A DNA stretch of 64,000 nt from JAVJQS01 sp040218815 (GCA_040218815.1 JAVJQS010000004.1:496001-560000); one strand, 5' to 3'. Shown: positions 1-9,395, numbered from the stretch's first letter. Notes: generated by a model not told the origin, from the letters alone. Made by a program: numbers and translations.

Positions 1-1636
1 GTCCTTCTGCTCGGTATTGCGTATTTAAAATAGCAAATACAGTAGCTTTCTGTAAAACCTTGGTTTCGTATTGGGGATGGAAATGCTCAGAAAACAGTTG
101 AAAATTGGAAGCAATTACTTTGTTGTTATTCCACTTGATGCTGTAATAAATGGTTGTCTCTTTATCCGAGAGTCTATTTCTTTTGGCTAACCAATCATTA
201 GCGGCTGCCCATGAACTGAAAACTTGAAAATCTTCAATGTTGCTTTTATTCTCTGTAATGCTGATAGATTCTATGGGCGATTTATCCGAGTCCTTTTTCT
301 CACTTGTAGCAGTATTAAGGGTTTGTTCTTGCTGCTCTGATCTATTCTCCCACAGTTCAAACAAGTGACCATCGTACAAGAGGTTTTCAATTAACTCTGA
401 AAATTTGGCTTGGTTCACTTCTTCATCTGTACCCTTGATATTCCATTGAGTAACGATGGCTTCTTTTTCTTTCAAATGAATTCGCAGGGAAACAGACTGC
501 TTTTCTTCGCTTCCTTTTTTGTTTGGAGTAAGTTCTAAAGCGACATCAACTAAATCATTTTCTACCTCAGATTTTTGTTGAATCCGAATCGTTTTAAATT
601 TTGATTCGGTTGATTGTGATTCTGAAAAATTAGAACCCTGTTGAAAAGCCTTCTTAAAATCGTGAGCAAGCTTATTTAAAAGAAAATAATTATCTCTCAA
701 AATCTGCTCCTCTGAAGTGTCGTCTTGAACCTTCTCTAAAGCGGCAGTTTCTTCTGTTTTCTCAACTGTTTCTTCAACTTCATTTTTATCGAGAGACACA
801 TCCTTGACTTGTGTTTCCTCAAGAGGAGTTACAAGCATTGTGTGTTTTCCATCATCAGCTAACTCAGTATCAACAAGGGATTTCAATATAGGAGCAACAG
901 ACGTTGTGTCCGTTCCCTCATTTGGCGACACAGACGTAAGGTGTGTTCCCTCATCAGATTTTTCATTGACTTCTTCTGATTCTATCGGACTTGATTCAAG
1001 CGTTAAATCGACTTCATTTTCAAGCTCGTTTTCTGAATGGGTTTCATCAACAGCTTCTGAATGTTTTTCTGTTTCTAATTTCTCTTTTTTTATGATAAGA
1101 TCAGCATCAAAAAAACCGAATGGTTCTACAATTTTAGTCTGTACAAAATCCTTAGAAAAGAGATCTTCTGCTTTCGTTTTATTTGCACGAGCTGAAACCG
1201 TAAATCCTTCCTTTCCGACATTAAAAAGGGTTCTAGCCAATATACCTGCATATCCATTCCTTCGTGAACTTTTTCTTTCAAAGATTAAGATGTCCTGTTC
1301 TTGCTTTTTACCAAAGGCATTGTTGTATTTGAAGGATGCTATGGAATGAAACATGGACGTGATGCCTGCTTCTCCTGTCAGTCTTGGCGGCACATAAGGG
1401 ATCTTGATAGGAAACTCTCCTTGTGGCAAACAGATTTGCATGAGTTCAGCAAAAGCTCGCTCTTTCTCTCCTGATGCTTTGAACTCCTTTTGATTTTTCA
1501 GCGTTTGTTCTAAGCCCATGGCTTGAAACAAAAAGGTGGTCAACTCATCAGGGTCATCAGAAAACCAAACCGAAAAGTCACTTGACTCAGGGTTGTCTGT
1601 GATGCTAATTTTATACGCTTTTTCAGGTCGATACAT
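1..1636 (-). CDS. Unrecognised large protein, 3' part cut by window edge
   Basis: Reading leftward from an ATG at 1634-1636 the frame stays open to the window edge, giving 545 codons with no stop, so the C-terminus is missing. The product starts MYRPEKAYKISITD. It has a basic, probably folded N-terminal part (about residues 1-170, with a segment near GYAGILARTLFNVGKEG). A long Glu/Ser/Thr-rich linker follows (about 180-290), then a second domain rich in charged residues. I recognise no family. The long acidic linker suggests a multidomain soluble protein. It is the last visible gene of a leftward set (from 3914) of equally unfamiliar genes, which is the look of a plasmid or integrative element. 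Existence is well supported by length; function is unknown. Confidence 0.75.
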   Translation of the reverse strand, partial: MYRPEKAYKISITDNPESSDFSVWFSDDPDELTTFLFQAMGLEQTLKNQKEFKASGEKERAFAELMQICLPQGEFPIKIPYVPPRLTGEAGITSMFHSIASFKYNNAFGKKQEQDILIFERKSSRRNGYAGILARTLFNVGKEGFTVSARANKTKAEDLFSKDFVQTKIVEPFGFFDADLIIKKEKLETEKHSEAVDETHSENELENEVDLTLESSPIESEEVNEKSDEGTHLTSVSPNEGTDTTSVAPILKSLVDTELADDGKHTMLVTPLEETQVKDVSLDKNEVEETVEKTEETAALEKVQDDTSEEQILRDNYFLLNKLAHDFKKAFQQGSNFSESQSTESKFKTIRIQQKSEVENDLVDVALELTPNKKGSEEKQSVSLRIHLKEKEAIVTQWNIKGTDEEVNQAKFSELIENLLYDGHLFELWENRSEQQEQTLNTATSEKKDSDKSPIESISITENKSNIEDFQVFSSWAAANDWLAKRNRLSDKETTIYYSIKWNNNKVIASNFQLFSEHFHPQYETKVLQKATVFAILNTQYRAEG

Positions 1637-1832
1637 AGTTTTTGTATTAAAATTTGAACATGGATGATCTTGCGATCTTTACAAAATCATCAAGTAGTTT
1701 GGGGCAGCTTCAGGCAGGGAAACAGTATCTAAACTGCTTTTGAGTTTGCTACTTCTATCTTCTCTGATAGTAGATACTCGGTGGATGAAAGCGGTAGGTA
1801 TTTAAACACTACTTTTCAGCGAATGGAGTCAT

Positions 1833-2966
1833 CTATTTATATATAGAAATTAGTTGAGAAGCTCGTTTAGCGTTCCAACTAAGGTGTTTTAATGCCATAC
1901 CTTGTGCAGCTTTTCCTGCTTTGTGAGCAAGTGATATATCTGCAAACAAGGTTTCTAATTGTTTCTTGAGTGAGTTGTTCTGTGATAAGATAAAACCGTT
2001 AATGGTGTGCTTCACAAAACGCCTTCCACGGTTTTTATCATCGGTTATTAGCGGAATTGAAAGCAATGCCAATTCTCCATATTGAAAAATGGCTCTTTGT
2101 GGCTCAATTAGCTCATTTTTTCCTTCAAGCACTGCAAAATCAAGGTTCATTTCTTTGACTGTGGGTATGTAGTCTAAAAACTTAACTGCTTTGAATACTT
2201 GGACTTTTAGGTTATCAGGAAACTCAAATTGCTCTTTATTATTCCCGTAAATACAAAGCGTTACCAATTTATTCAAAGACTTAGCAACTTCAGAAATACT
2301 GTTGAGGGTACTTTGAGTAAAGTTGCCTTGTTGCAAGCCAATTCTAATGGAATTACCGTTTTCTATGGGATCATCAGATCGTTGGCTCATGTATGTTGAA
2401 ACCAAAAATGTGGGTAAAGACAAAAATGCCTTTTGAGCAATATTATATTGTTCAGAAAAGGCTTCTTTGTAAATCTTCACAAGGTTCGAGGAACTACACG
2501 AAATGATATGATTGAACCGAAGGTTTTCGATGAGTTGTGGCTCAACTTCATCCCGTTCATTAACATACACATCGTCAATGTCCATCATAAACTTGAGGTT
2601 GGGATTAATCTTCAAGATGGAGCTGTACATTTTCTTACAGTCAAATAACAGCACCGGAAATACAATCACATCTGCCCATTGAATCAAATCAACTTGTAAA
2701 AAGACATCATAATCTTCAAACGACTTATTGAAGTCTCTCTTTTGAATAGAAGCTATAATTGCCGTGTGGGTATCAGAATCGTTTAAAATCAGGTAAGGCA
2801 AATAGGTTCGGTAAAAGCTCGTCCTTTCCAACAGGCATTGCACAAAAAGAATGTGTTTCTTTTCGTCATTCATTTCCAATTCAGGATACCTTTCTTCTAA
2901 ACTCTTGCCACTTTTCAATTCGCTGTAGTGGCTCATCACTTGCTTTTTTACCGTTTCTATCTTCAT
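1833..2966 (-). CDS. GT-B fold glycosyltransferase-like protein
   Basis: 377 residues, no signal peptide. The C-terminal third reads like the nucleotide-sugar-binding lobe of family 1/4 glycosyltransferases: a stretch around AIFQYGELALLSIPLI (about residues 290-305), then VKHTINGFIL, then a terminal helix with an aromatic pattern. The N-terminal lobe carries DIDD at about 129-132, which recalls the acidic motif of phage and spore-coat type transferases. The reaction is probably sugar transfer from an NDP-sugar, but the acceptor is unknown. The gene lies 5 bp downstream of a 66-residue gene and shares direction with the unknown genes around it, so the context is accessory rather than capsule biosynthesis. 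It could be a degenerate, non-catalytic member. Confidence 0.6.
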   Translation of the reverse strand: MKIETVKKQVMSHYSELKSGKSLEERYPELEMNDEKKHILFVQCLLERTSFYRTYLPYLILNDSDTHTAIIASIQKRDFNKSFEDYDVFLQVDLIQWADVIVFPVLLFDCKKMYSSILKINPNLKFMMDIDDVYVNERDEVEPQLIENLRFNHIISCSSSNLVKIYKEAFSEQYNIAQKAFLSLPTFLVSTYMSQRSDDPIENGNSIRIGLQQGNFTQSTLNSISEVAKSLNKLVTLCIYGNNKEQFEFPDNLKVQVFKAVKFLDYIPTVKEMNLDFAVLEGKNELIEPQRAIFQYGELALLSIPLITDDKNRGRRFVKHTINGFILSQNNSLKKQLETLFADISLAHKAGKAAQGMALKHLSWNAKRASQLISIYK

Positions 2967-2971
2967 GCTTT

Positions 2972-3172
2972 TTAGTTAATCAATTCCAATATTTCTTTAA
3001 TCTCTACCTTTCTTACAAACTTGCCTTGATGGTATAGCAGAGCCACCAATGCCTTGTCTCTTGTTTTCAAAACCAAGCGAATATCTTCCTCTTTCACTTC
3101 AAGTTCTGTTGCTTGAACTTTGATAAATGATTCTATTAGGTTTTCTATCATGTCTGAATAATTCTCTAGCAT
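2972..3172 (-). CDS. Small helical hypothetical protein (66 aa)
   Basis: The frame is open further upstream, but the ATG at 3170-3172 lies 4 bp after the stop of the preceding gene (3177-3524), so I choose it as the start; longer versions would run through that gene. The product MLENYSDMIENLIESF... is charged and predicted helical, with no Cys pairs, membrane segment or recognised motif. It sits between the 115-residue gene and the glycosyltransferase-like gene with gaps of 4-5 bp, so the three are probably co-transcribed. Function unknown. Confidence 0.55.
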   Translation of the reverse strand: MLENYSDMIENLIESFIKVQATELEVKEEDIRLVLKTRDKALVALLYHQGKFVRKVEIKEILELIN

Positions 3173-3176
3173 GGCG

Positions 3177-3524
3177 TTAGTTTTTAGAGTGATTTTTGCG
3201 ATAGTTACATTCTTTGAGAATTTTCTTGGTTGTTTTCGATAGTCCGTTGGGTAAGTTTTGTTTCGTTTTCTTTTGTTGGGAGTAACTTCTGAGGTAGGAC
3301 AACACACTCTCTACCGATGAACGGTCTACTTTAGCATTTTTGGCAATGTATTCCGTTAAGTAGAGTTCAGCCAATAGCTGTGGGGAATATTGCTCTTTGG
3401 CTGTTGAATCAACCATATCTTTTTGAAATTGATTCATCAGATGCTCAGGCTCTACACCATATTTCAAGCAAAGCTCTTGTAGCTTCTGATTGACCTTAAT
3501 TGTTATGTTATCATTCTTTTTCAT
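3177..3524 (-). CDS. Hypothetical protein (115 aa), possible DNA-binding
   Basis: A 115-residue basic protein, MKKNDNITIKVNQKLQ..., whose C-terminal 30 residues are very Lys/Arg/Asn-rich. The N-terminal half has alternating polar and hydrophobic helices. The opening pattern is loosely like ribbon-helix-helix or mobilisation accessory proteins, but no diagnostic motif is visible. First of three tightly packed genes (3524 to 1833). I do not recognise the family. The coding call rests on length, start context and tight spacing. Confidence 0.5.
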   Translation of the reverse strand: MKKNDNITIKVNQKLQELCLKYGVEPEHLMNQFQKDMVDSTAKEQYSPQLLAELYLTEYIAKNAKVDRSSVESVLSYLRSYSQQKKTKQNLPNGLSKTTKKILKECNYRKNHSKN

Positions 3525-3656
3525 CCATTCTAATTTTTAGCTTTGATTGGAGTGTTTGAGTTGCCACACTCAAACACTCTAAGTTCTTTCTCCATCTTGC
3601 AAACCCGTCTTCACTTTTCCAACTTCATTTGTTTGCTCCATCTCATTTAGAACTTA

Positions 3657-3914
3657 TCAAAGCATGCTCTCCTCATTTTTGGAATCGTTTGCTTTCTCGC
3701 TTTGTTCTCTCTTCATCGAATCACAATTCCAATATGCTGAGGGCAAAAACTCCATGACGCCTTCGGTTTCAACCATCGTTTCCCTATTTTCCGAATCGAA
3801 GTACCCCTGCAAGTCGCCATTCTGAATAAGGTTATCTAAAACCACTTCCGAATAACCACATAGATGCAGGTTGGTACTTCTATTACACAGTTGGCTAACA
3901 CTTACTGACCTCAT
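3657..3914 (-). CDS. Small protein, possible excisionase/MerR-like DNA binder
   Basis: 85 residues. The segment from SVSQLCNR through LDNLIQNGDLQGYF to EGVMEFLPS resembles the winged-helix layout of excisionase and MerR-like helix-turn-helix proteins: a recognition helix, then 'Li..Gdl.', then a short wing, then 'v..ef'. The C-terminal 25 residues are charged and probably disordered. It is the first gene of the leftward set and begins about 220 bp from the divergent HEPN gene. If it is a DNA binder it could control that divergent region. Similarity is weak and the gene is short, so the call is tentative. Confidence 0.4.
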   Translation of the reverse strand: MRSVSVSQLCNRSTNLHLCGYSEVVLDNLIQNGDLQGYFDSENRETMVETEGVMEFLPSAYWNCDSMKREQSEKANDSKNEESML

Positions 3915-4133
3915 GGACTTTCATTTTCGTTTCTATTAATTTGACAATACAAAGTACCGAGGGTTAAGAAGTTATCGTGAACGGTATAGAATGTACAGAG
4001 GAGGTGTTTACAGGTGTTCCGGGAGAAACGGGTAAAACGGGGGTGCAGTTTGAAACGCTTTATCGAAAAGGGATTCAAAGCTTTTAAAGCATAAAACAGC
4101 TATAAATGGGGGTGAAAAAAAGTTTGATTTTTT

Positions 4134-5312
4134 TTGGATGAGTTTGTTTCCTATCTTGATTTTGTAACAAAGACTACCTCAATTATGATGAATGACTTTC
4201 AATACATGATGTTTCACTCCAAAATAGAGACTGAAAAAACGACCATTCAGAAAGAGTTTTTAGATTTTAGGAACATGATTAGCTTAAACGAACAGCTCTT
4301 TGAGCAGACCGTAGCTTCACAACTGAAATCTTATGACGAGAAGATGAGTAAGATTATGCTAGACGAAAAAGATGCCGCAGCAAAAGCTCGAAAAAAGTTC
4401 AATGAGATTTACGCAGAAACAGAGGGAAACGAGGATGATAGAGCTAGTTGGGCAAGCCATGAATCAGGTCTAGACTTTATCCACGATGAAGCTTATTTGC
4501 AAAAGATCGAATCAACTGAATTAACTCAAAAACACTTGGATTCAATTAGGAAGTCAATGATTGTTACCATTTTCTCTTTAATAGAAAGTAGCCTTTATTC
4601 AATTGGAGAAATGGCACACCGTGAATTTAAAACTAAATTAAAAATAAGCCACCTAAACTCTAAGAACTATATAAAAGCAGCATTTGACTATTTGGACTTA
4701 GTCATTGAATTGAACCAAGAACACTATATTAATTATTATAAAAAGCTTTCAGATTATAGAACCTTAAGAAATTGCTTTGTACATAATAATGCCATTCTTA
4801 CTGTTAGGGAAAAGGATAACTTAAAGTCAATTTTTAATGACTCTATTGATGTAATTGATAAGTCAAATGGTTTAGTTCAGTTGAAGATTACCAAAGAAGC
4901 GATGGTGAAGGATCTGTTTACTCATGCCAAACTTATCATGGAAAACATTAATTGGGCTTTTGAGGAGAAACTGCGGTATGACCCTATTAAAGAAAGATGT
5001 CGATTGTGGTTTAGCATTCTTGACGAAGAGGTTGAACTGAGCGATTTTAAAGCATTGAAAAAATCACCAAATAAAGTGGAAATTGAGTTTTTGTTTTCAT
5101 CTAAAACTGAAAAAATTAAGAATGTGAAATGCCACATTATTGTCAATGGAAGGCAAACTAAATCTAAGCCTATCAATAATAACACAAAGTCCAAAAAAAT
5201 AGACAAGTTTATTGCCTTTACCCATAAACATTCAGGAGTCTTGTTTCATGGTGTTTTTGATCTTGTTTTCTTCAGTAAACCCAACATGAGAATAGCAGTT
5301 AATATTGGGTAA
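4134..5312 (+). CDS. HEPN-motif protein, candidate toxin/RNase of a defence locus
   Basis: 392 residues from a TTG start; an ATG at about codon 18 is an alternative. The central helical region ends in R212-N213-C-F-V-H217, which fits the RNxxxH (Rx4H) signature of HEPN ribonucleases. The arrangement of preceding helices (IVTIFSLIESSLYSIGEMA...) also matches two- and four-helix HEPN proteins. The N-terminal 100 residues are acidic and coiled-coil-like; the C-terminal 90 residues look beta-rich. The gene points toward a DNA methyltransferase and nuclease pair 266 bp downstream. HEPN proteins with such neighbours are often abortive-infection effectors. The domain call is by motif only. A structural, non-catalytic HEPN member is possible. 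Confidence 0.6.
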   Translation: MDEFVSYLDFVTKTTSIMMNDFQYMMFHSKIETEKTTIQKEFLDFRNMISLNEQLFEQTVASQLKSYDEKMSKIMLDEKDAAAKARKKFNEIYAETEGNEDDRASWASHESGLDFIHDEAYLQKIESTELTQKHLDSIRKSMIVTIFSLIESSLYSIGEMAHREFKTKLKISHLNSKNYIKAAFDYLDLVIELNQEHYINYYKKLSDYRTLRNCFVHNNAILTVREKDNLKSIFNDSIDVIDKSNGLVQLKITKEAMVKDLFTHAKLIMENINWAFEEKLRYDPIKERCRLWFSILDEEVELSDFKALKKSPNKVEIEFLFSSKTEKIKNVKCHIIVNGRQTKSKPINNNTKSKKIDKFIAFTHKHSGVLFHGVFDLVFFSKPNMRIAVNIG

Positions 5313-5379
5313 TATAAAATGATTGATACTGTTTTACCAATAAATTATTTACATACAACTAACTCCACTAAAAATAAAT

Positions 5380-5406
5380 TTGCTGCGTTTGCTACAAACG
5401 CAGCAA
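5380..5406. terminator. Perfect 12-bp hairpin after the HEPN gene
   Basis: Arms TTGCTGCGTTTG (5380-5391) and CAAACGCAGCAA (5395-5406) with a 3-nt loop. It lies 68 bp after the HEPN stop in an otherwise AT-rich spacer. No clear U-run follows on the plus strand, so it may be a terminator, an RNA-stability hairpin or a protein-binding palindrome. The rest of 5313-5578 shows nothing else I can name. Confidence 0.5.
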
Positions 5407-5578
5407 TATTGAAGAGGATAGTAGCCTTTTAGAGGCGTAGTATTTTTTACTATTTTCAAAATGCATAAAAGCCGCTTTTTAACCGTCTAACTTTTTAAAA
5501 TTCGATTCTTTATAAGTTCAAATAACCTTCTAGCTTTCACTTAGTTTATTCTGTATATTCATAGCTTCATAGTATGGT

Positions 5579-8506
5579 ATGACAACAAGTAATCTATTAT
5601 TCGAAAATGTTAATTTTCAAGACAGTATATCAAAGCTAGGCTTTGTGCAGGGAGACGATTGCTTGTATTTGACTAAACAAAGTTCTCCACACTCAGATCC
5701 GCAGATTCAATTCCATATTGAGAAGGCTAATTACTTAAATGCATCGGCGATTTATCTACGAAGGCAACTTAACGGAAGCTATAAACCTCAAGTTTATTTG
5801 TATGATTTTACTGATAGAGGTTTTCAAGAAGGAAGAGAAAATGAAATTGCCGATATACAAACCCAAATTTGGAGTAGTGGCGAGGCTCCTCTTGCTTGCG
5901 TATTTTACAATACTCAGGTAAAAATTATTGACTGCACCAAACACATTACCAAAGATTACAGTCCAGAGTATTTGGTGAAAGACTTGAAACTTGTAGGAAA
6001 ATCACATAAACTTTACAATGAGCAGTTTGCAGTAAAAATTAAAAGTGGTGTTTTTTGGGAGCAAGAAGAATTTAAAAGCAAGTTTAAATTCCAAAACTCG
6101 GCATACGATCAGTTGATTAACAATATTCGTTTTGTTGCTAATAAGTTAACAAAAGCGTTTTCTAATACTGACCCTTCTATTATACGGAAGTTAATTGTTC
6201 AGGCTATTCTCATTAAGTATTTGGAAGAGCGAATTGATAATAGAGGAAATCAATTGTTATCAGAAAAGTACTTTCAAAAATACAATAAGGCTTCTACTTT
6301 TAACGATGTATTGAAACAACAAGGATGCCTTGTAAAGCTGCTGACTGACTTAAATAAAGATTTTAATGGTAATGTTTTTAAGTGGGAACGGAGTGAGCAA
6401 GAACTGCTGAATTCATTAGATATTTCGATACTTGCTGATTTATTAGCTACAGATAGAACACATTTAGATTCTGAGCAGCTAGAACTAAACTTTCCCGATT
6501 GGCGGTATTTTGAATTTAAATTTATACCTGTAGAATTAATTAGCAGGCTGTACGAGGAATTTTTAGGAGAAGAAAAACAAGCCAAAGGTTTGTTTTACAC
6601 TCCTTCTCATCTTGCTCAACTGTTGGTAGATGAATGCTTGCCCTTAAAAAAATACCAAGATATTGATGTAAGCAACTACAAAATTTTAGACCCCGCCTGT
6701 GGTTCGGGAATATTTTTAGTGGTTGCTTTTAAGCGATTGGTTCAGATTTGGAGATTGCAAAACAACATGGATGCTCCTAGAATCAGTGTGTTAAAATCAA
6801 TTTTAAGAAATATTTATGGTGTTGACAAAGAAGAGCAAGCGGTAAGACTAGCTTCTTTCAGTTTAAGCTTGGCTTTGTGCAATGAACTAAATCCGGTTAA
6901 AATTTTAAACCAATTGACATTTGATGATTTAACAGAAAATAACTTAATATTTTCTGATTTCTTCAACTGCCAACCAATTAGTGATAAAAAGTTTAATTTA
7001 ATAATTGGCAATCCTCCATTTGTTAGAGGGGCAATTTCTGAGTACTCTAATACTTGGGAAGTTGAAAATCAAAAAGTGACCATTCCGCAAGGTCAAATCG
7101 CTTTAAAGTTCTTGTCAGAATCTTTTAGCTATTTAAAAGAAAGTGGTTTAGTCTGCTTAATTATTAAATCATCGGGCTTATTGTATAACAGTACGTCGAA
7201 TGCTTATAAGAAAGCCTTGTTTTCTTCTTACAATGCCATTCAGGTATTAGACTTTACTGCTTTGGCTCGTAACAAATCTTTATGGGATAATGGAGCTGAT
7301 GTGGCCTGTGCAGCTATTTTTATCAGAAATGAAAAACCGAATTTTAGTAAAAACCTGTTACACCTTACTTTTAGAAGAACTAAGGCTACCAAAGAAAGAA
7401 TTGTTTTTGAAATAGACGATTACGATCTGCATTTTATTAATCGTCAGACTGCAATTGAAAGCAATTTTGTTTGGAAATGTAACTTGTTAGGTGGAGGTAG
7501 AATAAAAAATTTGGTAGAAAATGTGCAACACTTTTCTGCACTTAAAGATATTTTAGAAAAAAATAATTGTATTTCCGGTGAAGGATTTATTCTTGGTAAG
7601 AACGGAACTTTGTATTCTGATGTTATGCAGAATGTCAAAACTTTACCTTCGAAAGGAATAAGTGAAAATGGCATTGACTATCAGCAGTTAGTACCTCTCG
7701 ACGAAAGCTTAAGATTTGTAAAAATTCCTAATACTAAATTGTTTAATGCTCCCAACGTAATAGTTTGGGAAAACATAGGAAAAAGCAAATTTCCTGCTTT
7801 TTATAATGAAGTCAGTTTTTCATTTAAACATAGAATTATAGGTATTTCTTCTCTTAACAATGATTCAATATTTTTAAAGTCTATTGTAAAATCATTTAGT
7901 AAGTATTCAAATTTTTATAGATTCTACTTTTTAGCTACAAGCTCTGAAACACTCATTAATAGAAATAATACGTTCCTTCTACGCGATATTAAAAACGTTC
8001 CGTTTTTAGAAGATAGTTTTCAGTTTTCAGATTTTGAAAAGCACGTTATTCAAGATAGTATAGAATTTCAGCAAGATTTCTTTATTCACGGTGAAAAATC
8101 AAAGGCACTTCAACCCATCAATCAAAAGGGATTAAGAAGCACATTTTTAAATTATGGGGTGGAATTTTCGAAGGTACTGAACATTCTTTATGAAGAAAAC
8201 GGGAAAAAATTTAGACTAAGTAATGTGTTGCAGCTAAATAATTCGTTGATCGCTACTATTTTTAAATACGATGACAAAAATAATGCAGTTGAGTTCGGAA
8301 GTAATTTATCTGAATTGGGAATAGAAGAATTGACAGATCATGCTATTTCTTTGCAATTATCTATCAATCGAATTGTTAAGCTCTACCCTCAAAAAGATAC
8401 TATTGTATTTGTTAAGCCCAATCAATATAGGTATTGGTTGGCTTCAATAGCTTATAGAGATGCAGATAAATGTTTTTATGATTTAGAAAATTCAGTAGAA
8501 GCATGA
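5579..8506 (+). CDS. N6-adenine DNA methyltransferase, type II/IIG-like
   Basis: 975 residues. Motif I is D371-P-A-C-G-S-G377 (S-adenosylmethionine binding) and motif IV is N478-P-P-F481 (adenine-N6 catalysis). The order I then IV fits gamma-class enzymes such as the Eco57I/TaqI type. About 330 residues precede motif I, including a helical segment with the usual GLFYTP lead-in. The C-terminal 450 residues would hold target recognition. I see no PD-(D/E)XK signature of its own; instead the next gene, which overlaps by 4 bp, carries one. The pair therefore resembles a restriction-modification enzyme split in two. An alternative is a BREX- or DISARM-like methylase without restriction. The methyltransferase call is firm; site and system type are unknown. 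Confidence 0.9.
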   Translation: MTTSNLLFENVNFQDSISKLGFVQGDDCLYLTKQSSPHSDPQIQFHIEKANYLNASAIYLRRQLNGSYKPQVYLYDFTDRGFQEGRENEIADIQTQIWSSGEAPLACVFYNTQVKIIDCTKHITKDYSPEYLVKDLKLVGKSHKLYNEQFAVKIKSGVFWEQEEFKSKFKFQNSAYDQLINNIRFVANKLTKAFSNTDPSIIRKLIVQAILIKYLEERIDNRGNQLLSEKYFQKYNKASTFNDVLKQQGCLVKLLTDLNKDFNGNVFKWERSEQELLNSLDISILADLLATDRTHLDSEQLELNFPDWRYFEFKFIPVELISRLYEEFLGEEKQAKGLFYTPSHLAQLLVDECLPLKKYQDIDVSNYKILDPACGSGIFLVVAFKRLVQIWRLQNNMDAPRISVLKSILRNIYGVDKEEQAVRLASFSLSLALCNELNPVKILNQLTFDDLTENNLIFSDFFNCQPISDKKFNLIIGNPPFVRGAISEYSNTWEVENQKVTIPQGQIALKFLSESFSYLKESGLVCLIIKSSGLLYNSTSNAYKKALFSSYNAIQVLDFTALARNKSLWDNGADVACAAIFIRNEKPNFSKNLLHLTFRRTKATKERIVFEIDDYDLHFINRQTAIESNFVWKCNLLGGGRIKNLVENVQHFSALKDILEKNNCISGEGFILGKNGTLYSDVMQNVKTLPSKGISENGIDYQQLVPLDESLRFVKIPNTKLFNAPNVIVWENIGKSKFPAFYNEVSFSFKHRIIGISSLNNDSIFLKSIVKSFSKYSNFYRFYFLATSSETLINRNNTFLLRDIKNVPFLEDSFQFSDFEKHVIQDSIEFQQDFFIHGEKSKALQPINQKGLRSTFLNYGVEFSKVLNILYEENGKKFRLSNVLQLNNSLIATIFKYDDKNNAVEFGSNLSELGIEELTDHAISLQLSINRIVKLYPQKDTIVFVKPNQYRYWLASIAYRDADKCFYDLENSVEA

Positions 8507-9174
8507 TTGCAGAAGATAGAGTTGTTATTGAATATCATCCCAAAATAACTATTCCAACCAAAAAGGTAACGCAGCTGATTGTAAATTTGATGAAAGAAAC
8601 GGTTCCTTACTTTAAGAATTATTTAGTTTCAGATAATTACACGAAGAGTAAGCTGAATGAGGATGATTTTACACAGATTTATATTGAACAGGCACAGCAG
8701 GTGATTCGACAAAATAACTATCCCTTTAATGTGAACGGACAATACAGAGACATAACCTATGGAAGCAAAGGGTTTTCGGACTTTTATTTTTACCCGAATG
8801 AGCAAAATGCTTCAACTACCTCAATTTTCTCTGTAGAAAGCAAACGTTTACCTGCTCCCGCTCAAACAAGAGAGAAAGAATACGTGATTGGAGATAATAA
8901 TAATGGAGGGATTGAACGCTATAAAACTGAAAAACATGGAAAAAGCCTAGCTGAATGTGGGCTTTTGGCATTTGTTGAAAAAGAAGATGCTACACATTGG
9001 TATAAAGAGGTAAATCAATGGATAACGAACCTTTCTACAACAGAAGACGAATGGAGTACGGAAGAAGTTCTTAAATCCTCAGAAAGTAGGGACAATTATT
9101 CGCTCTTTCATTCCGTTGGATTACGAAAGGAAAAGGCTATTGGCTTAACTCACCTTTGGGTGAATGTCAACTAA
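8503..9174 (+). CDS. PD-(D/E)XK nuclease, partner of the methyltransferase
   Basis: 223 residues; the ATG overlaps the methyltransferase stop (ATGA), so the two are translationally coupled. The central region has G-F-S-D93-F-Y-F followed by V-E112-S-K114-R, the D...ExK pattern of PD-(D/E)XK endonucleases, with the expected strand-turn-strand spacing. A GG-I-E-R-Y segment follows. No recognition domain is obvious, so cleavage specificity would come from the methyltransferase partner. No membrane or signal segments. I do not recognise a named restriction family. The nuclease call rests on motif plus context. Confidence 0.65.
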   Translation: MIAEDRVVIEYHPKITIPTKKVTQLIVNLMKETVPYFKNYLVSDNYTKSKLNEDDFTQIYIEQAQQVIRQNNYPFNVNGQYRDITYGSKGFSDFYFYPNEQNASTTSIFSVESKRLPAPAQTREKEYVIGDNNNGGIERYKTEKHGKSLAECGLLAFVEKEDATHWYKEVNQWITNLSTTEDEWSTEEVLKSSESRDNYSLFHSVGLRKEKAIGLTHLWVNVN

Positions 9175-9250
9175 TAATGCCCCTTTAGTTACTCCAACTT
9201 ACTTGTAGATAGTCCAATGTTTTGCGAGAAGTTTTATATTCCTAATTAAC

Positions 9251-9282
9251 CAAGTAAGCTTCAATAGTAATTGAGCTTCTTG
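9251..9282. terminator. Imperfect hairpin between convergent genes
   Basis: AAGCTTCAAT (from 9256) pairs with ATTGAGCTT (to 9278) with one bulge. Flanking CAAG and CTTG extend the stem. It lies between the convergent ends of the nuclease gene (9174) and the DUF1801 gene (9396), where a bidirectional terminator is expected. The remainder of this 221-bp spacer shows nothing else. Confidence 0.4.
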
Positions 9283-9395
9283 TAATATGCATAATCTTCT
9301 ATGATAAGCAATTATTAGCCAAGCAATTAATTCACAAATAAAATTGAAGGATAAATACTATTTAGTTCTTTTTTTGCTGCATCCAATTATTTCAA

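Noticed and set aside
804..1349. Ser-rich plus-strand ORF of 181 codons
   Set aside because: It lies opposite the long open minus-strand frame that runs from 1636 to the window edge; codon use and Ser/Phe bias mark it as a shadow of that Glu-rich region.
1740..1790. CTATC/GATAG inverted repeat in the 1637-1832 spacer
   Set aside because: Arms of 5 bp in AT-rich DNA, easily by chance; no link to a start or stop codon.
2759..3037. Plus-strand ORF across 2759-3037
   Set aside because: Antisense to the glycosyltransferase-like gene and the 66-residue gene; no start context or neighbours on that strand.
3930..3990. TTGACA box before the HEPN gene as a sigma-70 promoter
   Set aside because: Bacteroidota promoters use TAnnTTTG; no matching -10 at the right distance, so no call.
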